Source of the DNA: a virus
IMG/VR virus record: IMGVR_UViG_3300044622_000669
Location: 1 to 21,925 of that record
Length of the DNA: 21,925 nucleotides
Reading direction: 5' to 3' (one strand)
Both the position numbers and the translations under genes were made by a program. Under the pieces are notes generated by a model that was not told where the DNA came from, made no database searches, and saw only the letters and a list, made by a program, of their open reading frames with translations. Positions 1-6,075 of this stretch are shown here, piece by piece (positions within the stretch are counted from its first letter, which is position 1; every line of letters begins with the position of its first letter).

Positions 1-115
1 ATGTCAGCGTCGGCTCGGCACTTGGAAAAATCGCGCTCTGTCGCGGTGTGATGGGTGTGATGGGTGTCGTCGAGTGGTGTGTGTGCATGTGTGTGTGCTG
101 TGGTGATGCGGTCAT
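1..115 (-). CDS. Start of an unidentified gene, cut by the window edge
   Basis: An open frame begins at an ATG (115-113) that overlaps the TGA of the HNH gene as ATGA, the usual coupling in this genome. It stays open for 38 codons to the window edge. The visible N-terminus is rich in His, Thr and Pro and then reads RQSAIFPSAEPTL. The first part is encoded by a CA-rich tract with a short tandem repeat, so the composition is unusual. HNH genes often sit beside terminase genes in actinophages, so a terminase subunit is possible, but no motif here shows it. Confidence 0.45.
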   Translation of the reverse strand, partial: MTASPQHTHMHTHHSTTPITPITPRQSAIFPSAEPTLT

Positions 116-384
116 CGGTTGCTCTTCCTGATGTTACATGAGCGGTGTGCTGCTGCTAGTGGTGACAGTGGGTTGTGCGGCAGTATGTGATCTGCGGTGA
201 AGGGGTCGTCTGGTATCGCGCCGAGTCCACAGATGTGACATGTGGTGGCTGTGTCTCTGATCTGCTGTGCTGCGCGTCGGTAGTCGCTGTCATACAGTGA
301 GTCGTGTTGTCTCTGACATGTGTCGCACCTAGTGATGCGTGTAGTGAGTGTGCCGCAGTTGATGCAGGGTCGTCTGATGGTCAT
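112..384 (-). CDS. HNH endonuclease
   Basis: This 90-residue protein has two Cys pairs at the N-terminus (C7/C10 and C20/C23), then C49-x2-C52, a DH pair (65-66), H80 and a closing C83-N-x-x-K. That is the layout of small zinc-ribbon HNH endonucleases, in which the DH and the final His/Asn hold the metal and water for DNA cleavage. In HK97-like phages such proteins act with terminase in genome packaging; others are free-standing homing nucleases. The start overlaps the stop of the methyltransferase gene as ATGA, so the two are translationally coupled. The packaging role is inferred from the family. Confidence 0.85.
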   Translation of the reverse strand: MTIRRPCINCGTLTTRITRCDTCQRQHDSLYDSDYRRAAQQIRDTATTCHICGLGAIPDDPFTADHILPHNPLSPLAAAHRSCNIRKSNR

Positions 385-1718
385 GTGGTCTGCTGCCAGT
401 CGTCTGACATGATCAGTTCGCCGCAGCGTTCGGTGGCGGCCTTAGGGTTGCCCTTGACGAACACCAGCACATTCTGGTGCAGTTTGACCATCTTCCTACT
501 GCTGCGCATGTACCGTGATGCCTGCATCGCACCAGTGCCGATCATGTTCACGAGTATGGCTTCGTTGTAGAGACGCAGACCTGCCTGCTGTGCAGCGTCG
601 ATGGTCTGGCTGACGAAATTCATATACAGACCTTTGCTATCTCGGTAGTCACCGACGACGATCGCAGCGAATGAGTCATCGCGTAGATGGCTCACTGTGT
701 CTCTGATGATCTGTGCATATGAGTCTGCGAAGTCTGTCGCTGTCATGGCTGACAGGTCTCGTGGGTCGTCGCTGTATTGTTCGAGATCACCGTATGGTGG
801 GCATGTGAGTATGAAGTCTGCGGTGAGTCCGTCGAGTAGGTCGGTGATGTGTGTGCTATCGCCTTCTATCCAGATCGGCTGTGGCTTGCCACCTGTGACG
901 ATGCGCTGTGCCTGCTGTCGGTTGGCGATGATCTGCTCTGCTCGTAGGTCGATGCCGTGATACTGGCGGCCTAGTAGTGATGAGACTATGCCGCGCACTG
1001 AGCCACCTGCGAATGGGTCGATGATGACAGCATCTGGTGCTGTGAACCATCTGACTAACAGTTCGGTGAGTACAGGGTCGAAGATCGATGTGCCGTTTGC
1101 TAGGCGTGAGTCTGGTGACATCGTGCCACTGACTATGAAAGATTCGTTGTTATGTGTGAGATCACTCTCTCTACCGATATCTGATTCGATACCTAGTGAT
1201 ATCCATTCGTTTTTTCGTTTCTGCCAGTAGCCCTGTCGTGTGTCGAGTATTGAGAATGGTGGTACACCGAACTGCTCATTGAGTCCGATGCTGTAGTCAT
1301 CTAGTTCTTTCAGGTCTCTGATCAGTTCGTCGAGTGCGTCACCGTCGAAGAGTGTGCCATCGAGACCGAGATCGGTGGCTGCGAGTTCCTGCAGTAGATC
1401 GCTGAGTGCGGTGTCATCGTAGGTCGCAAGATCGTTCGCTCGGTTATCCACTAGCAGTATGCGCAGTGCCTGCTCGTCGTCGCACTCGACATATGTCGCT
1501 GCGATGTGTGACCAGCCGAGTGATCGTGCTGCTGCCAGTGTGTGATTGCCTGCGAGTACATGACCTGTGCTGCGCTGCACGACGATCGGCCTGTACTGGC
1601 CATGTGCTGCCAGACTCTGACAGATAGCACCGACATCACCCTGTCTGATGTTTCGTGGGTGTGTGGTGACTGCGGTGATCTCGATCGATAGGTCGCTGAT
1701 CTCTGGTCTGATGTTCAT
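381..1718 (-). CDS. ParB-like domain fused to a DNA methyltransferase
   Basis: This is a 445-residue, two-part protein. Residues about 8-115 look like a ParB/sulfiredoxin-type domain, with HPRNIRQGDV, QYRPIVVQ and the GNHT box at 58-60. Residues about 200-425 are a SAM-dependent amino-methyltransferase with motif I DPFAGGS (234-240), acidic GIDL (255-258) and catalytic TCPPY (305-309), followed by a C-terminal strand HQNVLVFVKG. CPPY in place of DPPY is tolerated in N4-cytosine/N6-adenine enzymes. No restriction nuclease lies beside it, so it is probably an orphan methylase that protects phage DNA or marks sites. The target site cannot be read from the sequence. The upstream gene stops 7 bases before this start. 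Confidence 0.88.
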   Translation of the reverse strand: MNIRPEISDLSIEITAVTTHPRNIRQGDVGAICQSLAAHGQYRPIVVQRSTGHVLAGNHTLAAARSLGWSHIAATYVECDDEQALRILLVDNRANDLATYDDTALSDLLQELAATDLGLDGTLFDGDALDELIRDLKELDDYSIGLNEQFGVPPFSILDTRQGYWQKRKNEWISLGIESDIGRESDLTHNNESFIVSGTMSPDSRLANGTSIFDPVLTELLVRWFTAPDAVIIDPFAGGSVRGIVSSLLGRQYHGIDLRAEQIIANRQQAQRIVTGGKPQPIWIEGDSTHITDLLDGLTADFILTCPPYGDLEQYSDDPRDLSAMTATDFADSYAQIIRDTVSHLRDDSFAAIVVGDYRDSKGLYMNFVSQTIDAAQQAGLRLYNEAILVNMIGTGAMQASRYMRSSRKMVKLHQNVLVFVKGNPKAATERCGELIMSDDWQQTT

Positions 1719-1725
1719 GCTGTGC

Positions 1726-1920
1726 TCACTTTCCTTCTATGTGTGGTTGATTATGGCTCTGCTCATCGGTCATCTCACGCCATGTCGAATATGAGAAGGC
1801 CAGTATTCGATCACCGTCGAGTGCGCACCATGTCGGTGCATCTGAGTCGCAGCCACAACCTGTCACGCGATCACCTGATGTGATGATCGTGTGACAGGTC
1901 AGGCACTCGATGCGTCTCAT
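1726..1920 (-). CDS. Small Cys-rich, probably zinc-binding protein
   Basis: A 64-residue protein with C6-x2-C9, then GCGC (Cys 22 and 24) and WC (Cys 32), followed by LDGDRILAFSYSTW. Two Cys pairs before a short acidic Asp-Gly strand suggest a zinc ribbon. The arrangement recalls small phage zinc-ribbon proteins of unknown function, but I cannot name a family with certainty. Its ATG overlaps the stop of the preceding gene as ATGA, so it belongs to the accessory operon feeding into the methyltransferase. Confidence 0.7.
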   Translation of the reverse strand: MRRIECLTCHTIITSGDRVTGCGCDSDAPTWCALDGDRILAFSYSTWREMTDEQSHNQPHIEGK

Positions 1921-2120
1921 GATGTCAGTGCTTCCACATATGCCTGACGCGCTTCAGCACAGATGTTGCACTCGATGCGTGCACTGGTGCAGATATCGAA
2001 GTGACTCATCATCGTCGCAAGGTTGCGCCATTTATCTATCTCACGCATCAGAGCCATGTTCGCTCTGCGCAGGTCTTGCAGTTGATCATGACTGCCCCAG
2101 TTCGAGTTATACCTGCTCAT
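1917..2120 (-). CDS. Small hypothetical protein with a CxxC
   Basis: A 67-residue protein whose first half is charged and helical (DQLQDLRRANMALMREIDKW). The second half carries three Cys (residues 44, 51 and 54), the last two as a CxxC in ECNICAEA. A metal site is possible but incomplete in a monomer. It is coupled to both neighbours by ATGA overlaps. I do not recognise the family. The compact operon and the overlaps are the main evidence that it is translated. Confidence 0.6.
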   Translation of the reverse strand: MSRYNSNWGSHDQLQDLRRANMALMREIDKWRNLATMMSHFDICTSARIECNICAEARQAYVEALTS

Positions 2121-2257
2121 GATGCAGAGTCGATCTGATCGATCGGTGGGTCATCGATCAGTCGCTCTGCATCAGCGACCAGCATAGAGAGACCCCATGC
2201 AAACGCGCCGATGATGATGAGTACGCCGATGGCTGAGACAGCCATCACTGGTGTCAC
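2117..2257 (-). CDS. 46-residue single-span membrane protein
   Basis: This short frame starts with GTG (2257-2255), which overlaps the TGA of the coiled-coil gene, and ends in TGA overlapping the next ATG. A CAGGGAAT ribosome-binding sequence lies 7 bases upstream of the GTG. The product has one hydrophobic segment at about residues 5-28 (VMAVSAIGVLIIIGAFAWGL), followed by an acidic tail rich in Asp and Ile. It would sit in the host membrane with a short charged tail. The function is unknown. The overlaps at both ends and the clean membrane span support it as a real gene. Confidence 0.6.
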   Translation of the reverse strand: MTPVMAVSAIGVLIIIGAFAWGLSMLVADAERLIDDPPIDQIDSAS

Positions 2258-2493
2258 AGTTCGATTCCCTGCTGCAGATGCAGTGTGAGCCTGTCGATGC
2301 GTGCACCCTGCTCGCTGATGATCTGCTCTAGTCGTGCGGTCTCTGCCATGAGTAGATCGACCGATGCGCGTGCACGCTCTGTGTTGAGTCGTGCTTCATC
2401 TCGGTCTTCTCTCATGCGCTCGATCGTCACCTGCATATCGTCGGTGCGTGCCTGCCAGTGCTGCAGTTCAGCCTGTGTGCTTTCGTCGGTCAT
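2254..2493 (-). CDS. Small coiled-coil protein
   Basis: A 79-residue, strongly charged protein predicted to be almost wholly alpha-helical. Residues 5-75 show heptad-like spacing of Leu, Met and Ile among Glu, Arg and Gln (AELQHWQ, IERMREDRDEARL, LMAETARLEQIISEQGARIDRLTLHL). It probably forms a dimeric coiled coil. No enzymatic motif is visible. It overlaps the 49-residue gene upstream by 26 bases in another frame, and its stop overlaps the next GTG start. Confidence 0.65.
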   Translation of the reverse strand: MTDESTQAELQHWQARTDDMQVTIERMREDRDEARLNTERARASVDLLMAETARLEQIISEQGARIDRLTLHLQQGIEL

Positions 2494-2617
2494 GATGTCG
2501 CCTTTCTATCTCGTGTTGTAGTGCTTCTACTGTTGCGATCAGTCGCTCTTCGTCGAGCCTGCCGACTGGTATGCGTCGCAGGAAGTCGATCGCGTTCTGT
2601 AGATCGATGATCTTCAT
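2468..2617 (-). CDS. 49-residue helical protein
   Basis: The ATG (2617-2615) has a good ribosome-binding sequence, GAAGGGAAA, just upstream, matching those of other leading genes in this phage. The product begins MKIIDLQNAIDFLRRIPVGR and continues LDEERLIATVEALQHEIE, which suggests two amphipathic helices. The frame ends at 2468, inside the start of the coiled-coil gene. The function is unknown. The gene is supported by the ribosome-binding site, the amphipathic pattern and the fact that it fills the gap after the DUF932 gene. Confidence 0.6.
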   Translation of the reverse strand: MKIIDLQNAIDFLRRIPVGRLDEERLIATVEALQHEIERRHHDRRKHTG

Positions 2618-2659
2618 AGTTTCCCTTCAGTGTGGTGCACATCATAGGTGCGAGCGTGA

Positions 2660-3664
2660 TCATCTGGCGACCCCTGCGAGCATCGAGACGACCTGACGAT
2701 CTGCAATGTCGGTCTGACCTGTGAGTGTATCCATCATGGTGCGCTCGATCATCGAGCGGCCGTTGCGTGTCGGCTTGACATGCTGCCGCCATGTGTTCAC
2801 TGTCTGCAGTGCACCAAATGCTGTGCCCCTGAACGGTGCACACCTGATGTCGGTCTGCCACATCTGACGCAGAGTGGCGCGAGTGTTGGCTGCGCGTGTC
2901 TGTGACTGCTGACTCTCAATGTCTGACGATGGTACGAGCACTGTCAGGAAGCGGTCGAAGTGTTTATCGGTGACGGTCATCGCCATCAGTTCTTCGATCT
3001 CTGCTGCGAAGTCTGCTTCGAGTGAGTGCACGATCTGCAGTGCCTGTCGAGCATCGGCCAGTCTGAGATGCGACTGTGATGTGTGCCGCACGCTGTGCTG
3101 CTCTGACTGCTCTCGCAGTGCCTGATTGCGTGTGTTGTCACACACCACGATCGTGCAGGTGCGCTTGTAGAGCGTCGCGATCTCACCGTTGAATGATGTG
3201 GTGGCGAGTAGGTGTGGTCTGAACTCGATGCCTGCTGCAGTGCAGTTCTCTGGCATCTCGATCTGCACCCAACCGATAGCACCGCCTTTGAGTACACCTG
3301 CTGTGCCGATCTGTAGATCGTCGTCGAGCAGATTACCTACCTGCGTGAGCAGCCACTCATCGTACTGGTGTGGCTGATATGTCTTCGATGGTACGCCGAG
3401 CACCTGCCATGTGTCGTCGCGCACGATCGCTTTGCGGTTCGGTACTTCGATCAGTCGATCATCTGGTGTGGTGATGTGCATCGGCATCTCGACTGCGTGC
3501 CATGCGAATAGTCTGCGTCGCACATCTTCTACAGGTATCGCACCTGTGTAGTGATTCGGCTCTGCACTCTGCAGGTCTTGCTTGTGATGCCATGCCAGAC
3601 CGCGCTGATCGGTGAAGCCGACCAGCACCTGCGTGTTCAGTGTCTCTAGTGTCTCTGCGCTCAT
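2660..3664 (-). CDS. DUF932 / phage-plasmid-like protein
   Basis: A 334-residue protein resembling the DUF932 family (TIGR03299, 'phage/plasmid-like protein'). The family features I recognise are an N-terminal RGLAWH segment (21-26), the VPNRKAIVRDD..VLGV..KTYQPHQ block (74-100), the KGG..GWVQIEMPE block (126-139) and a CDNT box (175-178) after LYKRTC. Members occur widely in phages, plasmids and actinobacteria; their biochemical role is unknown. The ATG at 3664 overlaps the upstream TGA as ATGA. The frame is open further upstream, but that part duplicates other genes and lacks a better start. The C-terminal half is helical and polar. Confidence 0.85.
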   Translation of the reverse strand: MSAETLETLNTQVLVGFTDQRGLAWHHKQDLQSAEPNHYTGAIPVEDVRRRLFAWHAVEMPMHITTPDDRLIEVPNRKAIVRDDTWQVLGVPSKTYQPHQYDEWLLTQVGNLLDDDLQIGTAGVLKGGAIGWVQIEMPENCTAAGIEFRPHLLATTSFNGEIATLYKRTCTIVVCDNTRNQALREQSEQHSVRHTSQSHLRLADARQALQIVHSLEADFAAEIEELMAMTVTDKHFDRFLTVLVPSSDIESQQSQTRAANTRATLRQMWQTDIRCAPFRGTAFGALQTVNTWRQHVKPTRNGRSMIERTMMDTLTGQTDIADRQVVSMLAGVAR

Positions 3665-3864
3665 TTGGTGTTGCCCTTCTTCATGATGTTGTAGGTGAGT
3701 AGTGCGAGCAGCGTCATCGAGATGACGAAGCCTTCGGTTGATGGGATAGGTGCAGATGGGTCTGTGGTCTCTAGGCCACCTGCACATGCGATGCCTGTGA
3801 GTAGCAGCACGAGTGCTGCGATGTTCTTCGTGCGATTCCACTTGTACTGATCGATCACTCTCAT
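3661..3864 (-). CDS. Small two-span membrane protein
   Basis: A 67-residue protein with two hydrophobic segments, about residues 14-30 (IAALVLLLTGIACAGG) and 46-60 (FVISMTLLALLTYNIM), joined by a Pro/Ser/Thr loop, with a basic C-terminus (KKGNTK). The ATG at 3864 overlaps the upstream stop as ATGA, which fixes the start over the longer open frame. The topology could suit a holin-like or superinfection-type membrane protein, but nothing in the sequence is diagnostic and it lies far from the lysis cassette. Confidence 0.65.
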   Translation of the reverse strand: MRVIDQYKWNRTKNIAALVLLLTGIACAGGLETTDPSAPIPSTEGFVISMTLLALLTYNIMKKGNTK

Positions 3865-4229
3865 GGCCGTACCTGCCAGACCAGTGACATCACTGGCTCG
3901 TCGAGAGTTGCACCGAACTTCCATTCGCAGTAGATCGTCAGATGGCCGCTCTTCACCTTGTCTGGTGGGTTGCTACCATCGTACATACCGACGAGTCGCC
4001 AGATGCCGCCTGTCTCGCTGCACATCTCGATGATCACAGTCGGCGTACCTGACACTGCAGGTACTGAGACACGCACATTCTGCTGTGACATCTTGACATG
4101 ACACTTGACTTCCACACTGTCACTCACTCGCACGACGACGGTCTTGATAGTCGGCATCAGTCGCAGTGCAGATATGTGCAGCAGTTGATGGAATCGTGGC
4201 TCTGTATTGATGTATGCGATGCTCATCAT
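3861..4229 (-). CDS. Hypothetical beta-rich protein
   Basis: A 122-residue protein with alternating hydrophobic and polar residues over residues 28-120 (TVVVRVSDSVEVKCHVKM, VRVSVPAVSGTPTVIIEM, GIWRLVGMYDG, HLTIYCEWKFGA), suggesting a small all-beta fold. There is no signal peptide and no recognisable motif. It starts at tandem ATG codons, the first overlapping the previous TGA, and its own stop overlaps the next ATG. I do not recognise the family. Confidence 0.6.
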   Translation of the reverse strand: MMSIAYINTEPRFHQLLHISALRLMPTIKTVVVRVSDSVEVKCHVKMSQQNVRVSVPAVSGTPTVIIEMCSETGGIWRLVGMYDGSNPPDKVKSGHLTIYCEWKFGATLDEPVMSLVWQVRP

Positions 4230-4450
4230 GCACCCACGATCAGTGTCAGTGGTCGTGCGTGATAGCCGAGCACCGTGACTTCACCAGTGCTCGTGACGAT
4301 TTCCATGATCTGGTCGATGGCCATTTCATTCGCCTGCTCGCTGTGATCATCACAGAAGTAGTTCGGAACGCCGACGGTCATGGTGATGACCAGCAGTGTT
4401 TGATCGTTGGGCACGAGACCCTGACCGATCGTGTTTGATATGTCTGTCAT
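4226..4450 (-). CDS. Small hypothetical protein
   Basis: A 74-residue protein starting MTDISNTIGQG. I chose the ATG at 4450 because AAAGGGGAATAC lies directly upstream and matches the ribosome-binding sequence of other leading genes. The frame stays open upstream to an ATG at 4540 and a GTG at 4579, so a longer form cannot be excluded, but the extra residues are His/Ser-rich and lie across palindromes. The core has two beta-like stretches (TLLVITMTVGVP and EVTVLGYHARPLTLIVG) around an acidic helix. The function is unknown. Confidence 0.6.
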   Translation of the reverse strand: MTDISNTIGQGLVPNDQTLLVITMTVGVPNYFCDDHSEQANEMAIDQIMEIVTSTGEVTVLGYHARPLTLIVGA

Positions 4451-4473
4451 GTATTCCCCTTTGGTAGATGTAT

Positions 4474-4504
4474 CTGATGGCTCATCAGTCATGCTGTCAG
4501 CATG
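4474..4504 (-). repeat. Two adjacent palindromes in a leader
   Basis: Two inverted repeats lie back to back upstream of the gene starting at 4450. On the minus strand CATGCTG-A-CAGCATG (4504-4490) is a perfect 7-1-7 palindrome, and CTGATG-AGC-CATCAG (4488-4474) is a 6-bp stem with a 3-base loop. The second ends 23 bases before the ATG, close to the spacing of the hairpins of cassettes A and B. They may be operators or mRNA hairpins. No convincing promoter was found beside them. Confidence 0.45.
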
Positions 4505-4542
4505 AGACTGTGACACATGGGTGTGACACAGTTTCGCCATGT

Positions 4543-4749
4543 CTATCGATGCCTGTATGTCGGGTCGATCTGGTGACACCTGCAGATGTCGTCGATCGCG
4601 ATCTCAGAGCCGCAGGTGACGCAGGTGGCTGAGTGTTTGATCGATGGCCTGAAGTCGATGCCGTGTGTGAGATAGGTGTGCAGTGATAGATCGGTCGATC
4701 GGCGTGTGGTGTGCTCACAGAATGAGCAGGTGTGCAGTGCGGTGCTCAT
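4543..4749 (-). CDS. Small zinc-finger-like protein
   Basis: A 68-residue protein with two possible metal sites. The first is C8-x2-C11 followed by H24 and H29 (CSFCEHTTRRSTDLSLHTYL), close to a C2H2 finger. The second is C43-x2-C46 then C56 and C58 (CVTCGSEIAIDDICRC), a zinc-ribbon-like arrangement. Such proteins usually bind nucleic acid or other proteins. It starts within the stop of cassette B as ATGA, so it is co-transcribed from the cassette B promoter. The target is unknown. Confidence 0.68.
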   Translation of the reverse strand: MSTALHTCSFCEHTTRRSTDLSLHTYLTHGIDFRPSIKHSATCVTCGSEIAIDDICRCHQIDPTYRHR

Positions 4750-5012
4750 GATGCCACCTGCTGATCGTAGATGCGATACTTCGTGGCCTTGCCGTTGATG
4801 CGGTAGGTGTTCCCATCAGAGCAGGTGATCAGGTAGTACTTGCCGACCACATCAGTACCGCCGAAGGCTATTCTGTCTCGCTGCTCTACTGAGACCACTG
4901 TCGTCAGTCGATCTACTGCGTCGAGTGTGTAGTGCATGTGGTCGCCTAGCAGACCGATGACATCACCAGCCTGCAGATGCTTCGCTGTCTTCTTACCGAT
5001 CACCGTGTTCAT
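4746..5012 (-). CDS. Cassette B small protein (MNTVIGKK family)
   Basis: An 88-residue paralogue of the protein at 5707-5976, about half identical to it. Both share the N-terminus MNTVIGKK, a GDV.GL.G motif, the SVEQ strand, the exact block ITCSDGNTY and the C-terminus QVAS. Alternation of hydrophobic and polar residues suggests a small beta-barrel. The start is fixed by AAGGGGAAAAT just upstream and by agreement with the paralogue; a longer in-frame start at 5045 lies in the leader hairpin. It has its own promoter and 5' hairpin, and its stop overlaps the zinc-finger gene. I do not recognise the family; an RNA- or DNA-binding role would be speculation. Confidence 0.75.
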   Translation of the reverse strand: MNTVIGKKTAKHLQAGDVIGLLGDHMHYTLDAVDRLTTVVSVEQRDRIAFGGTDVVGKYYLITCSDGNTYRINGKATKYRIYDQQVAS

Positions 5013-5029
5013 ATTTTCCCCTTCGTCTG

Positions 5030-5045
5030 ATGGCCATCTGGCCAT
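5030..5045 (-). promoter_or_regulatory. 5'-terminal hairpin of cassette B mRNA
   Basis: On the minus strand ATGGCC-AGAT-GGCCAT is a perfect 6-bp stem with an AGAU loop. It begins exactly 7 bases after the -10 box, which places it at the first base of the transcript. It ends 17 bases before the ATG. The same position, loop and stem length recur in cassette A with different stem bases. It could be a 5' mRNA stabiliser, a translational operator or a repressor site. Confidence 0.65.
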
Positions 5046-5052
5046 GACTCAA

Positions 5053-5081
5053 ATAGTACCCATCTGGCTGACTGGTTGCAA
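5053..5081 (-). promoter_or_regulatory. Sigma70-type promoter of cassette B
   Basis: The -35 box is TTGCAA (5081-5076), the spacer is 17 bases and the -10 box is TACTAT (5058-5053). The promoter sits within and just after the stop of the preceding gene (stop at 5087-5085). Predicted initiation about 7 bases after the -10 box falls at the first base of the hairpin. Confidence 0.75.
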
Positions 5082-5084
5082 GCA

Positions 5085-5354
5085 TCATTTCGGCATCTCA
5101 GCGATGGTGGTCGAGTGGGTCGGCGCAGCCGCTCGCGCTATGGCGAACCGCAGGTCTGTGGCCAGATCGTTCTGACCGATGTGGTCGAGATAGGCCAGAG
5201 CGTTCTCGATGGTCTTGATCGTCTGCCTGACAGTCTGCTGTGATGATCGTCGGTGGCGTGCGATGACCCTGACCGCGACGGTCAGGCACTCGCGTCTGAC
5301 TGACTGCAGGTGCTGCTGCTCGATGCGGTCGTCGGTGAGATCGTAGAGATACAT
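5085..5354 (-). CDS. Hypothetical helical protein
   Basis: An 89-residue, largely helical protein, rich in Arg, Gln and Asp (LTDDRIEQQHLQSVRRECLTVAV, QTVRQTIKTIENALAYLDHIGQNDLATDLRFAIARA). There is no membrane segment or metal site. The ATG at 5354 overlaps the previous stop as TGATG, so it follows the HTH gene in the cassette A operon. Its 3' end abuts the -35 box of cassette B. The function is unknown. Confidence 0.62.
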   Translation of the reverse strand: MYLYDLTDDRIEQQHLQSVRRECLTVAVRVIARHRRSSQQTVRQTIKTIENALAYLDHIGQNDLATDLRFAIARAAAPTHSTTIAEMPK

Positions 5355-5710
5355 CAGTGACCCCTGTCTGCTCGTGGGTCACGCACTTCCCAGACACCGC
5401 GCTGCACCTTGCGGAAGCGGTCGGTGTGGTTGTTGATGAGTCGATGTGCACGCTCAGATGTGACACCGAGTGTGGCTGCCAGATCGTGCTGTGTGATGTG
5501 TGCAAAGAGATTCGCTGTGCACCACTGCAGCATCGTCTGCTCGATGATCTCGATGGTCTTCTCGATGTCAGGGTTGGCTGTCGCTGCTGTCAGCATCTGC
5601 TCGATGTCTGACGATGGCACTGCCTGCCTGATGCTCATAGGTACAGTCGCGACCCACATAGGTCGGCCGTACTCGACGATCGCTGTCTCGATGACCTGAT
5701 GTGGTGTCAT
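5354..5710 (-). CDS. Winged-helix DNA-binding protein, putative
   Basis: A 118-residue protein. Residues 72-110 read as a helix-turn-helix with wing: ITQHDLAATLGVTSERAHRL is a helix-turn-recognition-helix and RKVQRGVWEVRD a beta wing. Residues 1-70 are helical and could dimerise. It is translationally coupled to the cassette A protein (ATGA overlap) and shares its promoter, so it is a natural candidate regulator of the two cassettes or of phage timing. The DNA-binding call rests on the HTH pattern; the target is inference. Confidence 0.65.
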   Translation of the reverse strand: MTPHQVIETAIVEYGRPMWVATVPMSIRQAVPSSDIEQMLTAATANPDIEKTIEIIEQTMLQWCTANLFAHITQHDLAATLGVTSERAHRLINNHTDRFRKVQRGVWEVRDPRADRGH

Positions 5711-5976
5711 GATGCCACCTGCGCATCGAAGATGAAGTACTCGCGAGCACTGTTGCTGATGGCGTAGGTGTTACCGTCTGAGCATGTGATGTCATAGATC
5801 TTGGTGGTAAGCCAAGTGCCAGCGAAAGGCATCTCGCACCCAGACTGCTCTACTGAGAGCACTGTCACCAGACGCTCATCATGCTCATCTGTGAAGTTCA
5901 GCCAGTTGCCGATCAGACCGACAACATCACCAGACTGAATCTGGTTCACTTTTTTCTTACCGATCACCGTGTTCAT
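5707..5976 (-). CDS. Cassette A small protein (MNTVIGKK family)
   Basis: An 89-residue protein paralogous to the one at 4746-5012. It shows the same order of elements: MNTVIGKK, a SGDVVGLIGN turn, the strand VTVLSVEQ, the exact ITCSDGNTY block and the C-terminal QVAS. A small beta-rich fold is likely. It is the first gene of a short operon (this gene, an HTH protein, an 89-residue protein), driven by the promoter at 6020-6048 through a leader with a 5' hairpin and AAGGGGAAAAT ribosome-binding site. Even the bases around the following ATGA junction match cassette B, so the cassettes arose by duplication. The function is unknown. Confidence 0.75.
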   Translation of the reverse strand: MNTVIGKKKVNQIQSGDVVGLIGNWLNFTDEHDERLVTVLSVEQSGCEMPFAGTWLTTKIYDITCSDGNTYAISNSAREYFIFDAQVAS

Positions 5977-5996
5977 ATTTTCCCCTTATTGATCTG

Positions 5997-6012
5997 GTAG
6001 GCATCTGCCTAC
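5997..6012 (-). promoter_or_regulatory. 5'-terminal hairpin of cassette A mRNA
   Basis: On the minus strand GTAGGC-AGAT-GCCTAC forms a perfect 6-bp stem with an AGAU loop, starting 7 bases after the -10 box and ending 20 bases before the ATG. Compared with cassette B the stem bases change in a compensated way while the loop is unchanged. As DNA it is also a perfect palindrome and could be an operator overlapping +1. Confidence 0.65.
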
Positions 6013-6019
6013 AAGAACA

Positions 6020-6048
6020 ACAATAGCAGATCGGCCGACTGATTGCAA
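6020..6048 (-). promoter_or_regulatory. Sigma70-type promoter of cassette A
   Basis: The -35 box TTGCAA (6048-6043), a 17-base spacer and the -10 box TATTGT (6025-6020) match the layout of the cassette B promoter. It lies in the longest gene-free stretch of the window (5977-6186), between the secreted lysozyme and cassette A. Confidence 0.75.
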
Positions 6049-6060
6049 GTATCTTTATTC

Positions 6061-6075
6061 CCATACAGGGTATGG
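6061..6075 (-). terminator. Hairpin upstream of promoter A, possible terminator
   Basis: CCATAC-CCT-GTATGG is a perfect 6-bp stem with a 3-base loop, followed on the minus strand by GAATAAAG. It sits between the end of the lysozyme gene and promoter A. It lacks a U-tract, so termination is only suggested; it could also be an upstream regulatory palindrome. Confidence 0.35.

Noticed and set aside
40-115. GT-rich tract with a short repeat, considered as a repeat element or origin
   Set aside because: It is open in frame as the start of a coupled gene and the repeat is only two copies; no further structure was found.
2490-2861. 123-codon frame overlapping the DUF932 gene
   Set aside because: It overlaps a recognised family in another frame; the shorter 49-residue gene at 2468-2617 explains the gap with a proper start.
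5098-5505. 135-codon minus-strand frame
   Set aside because: It overlaps two better supported genes (89 and 118 residues), is Ser/Thr/Arg/His-rich shadow sequence and has no ribosome-binding site.
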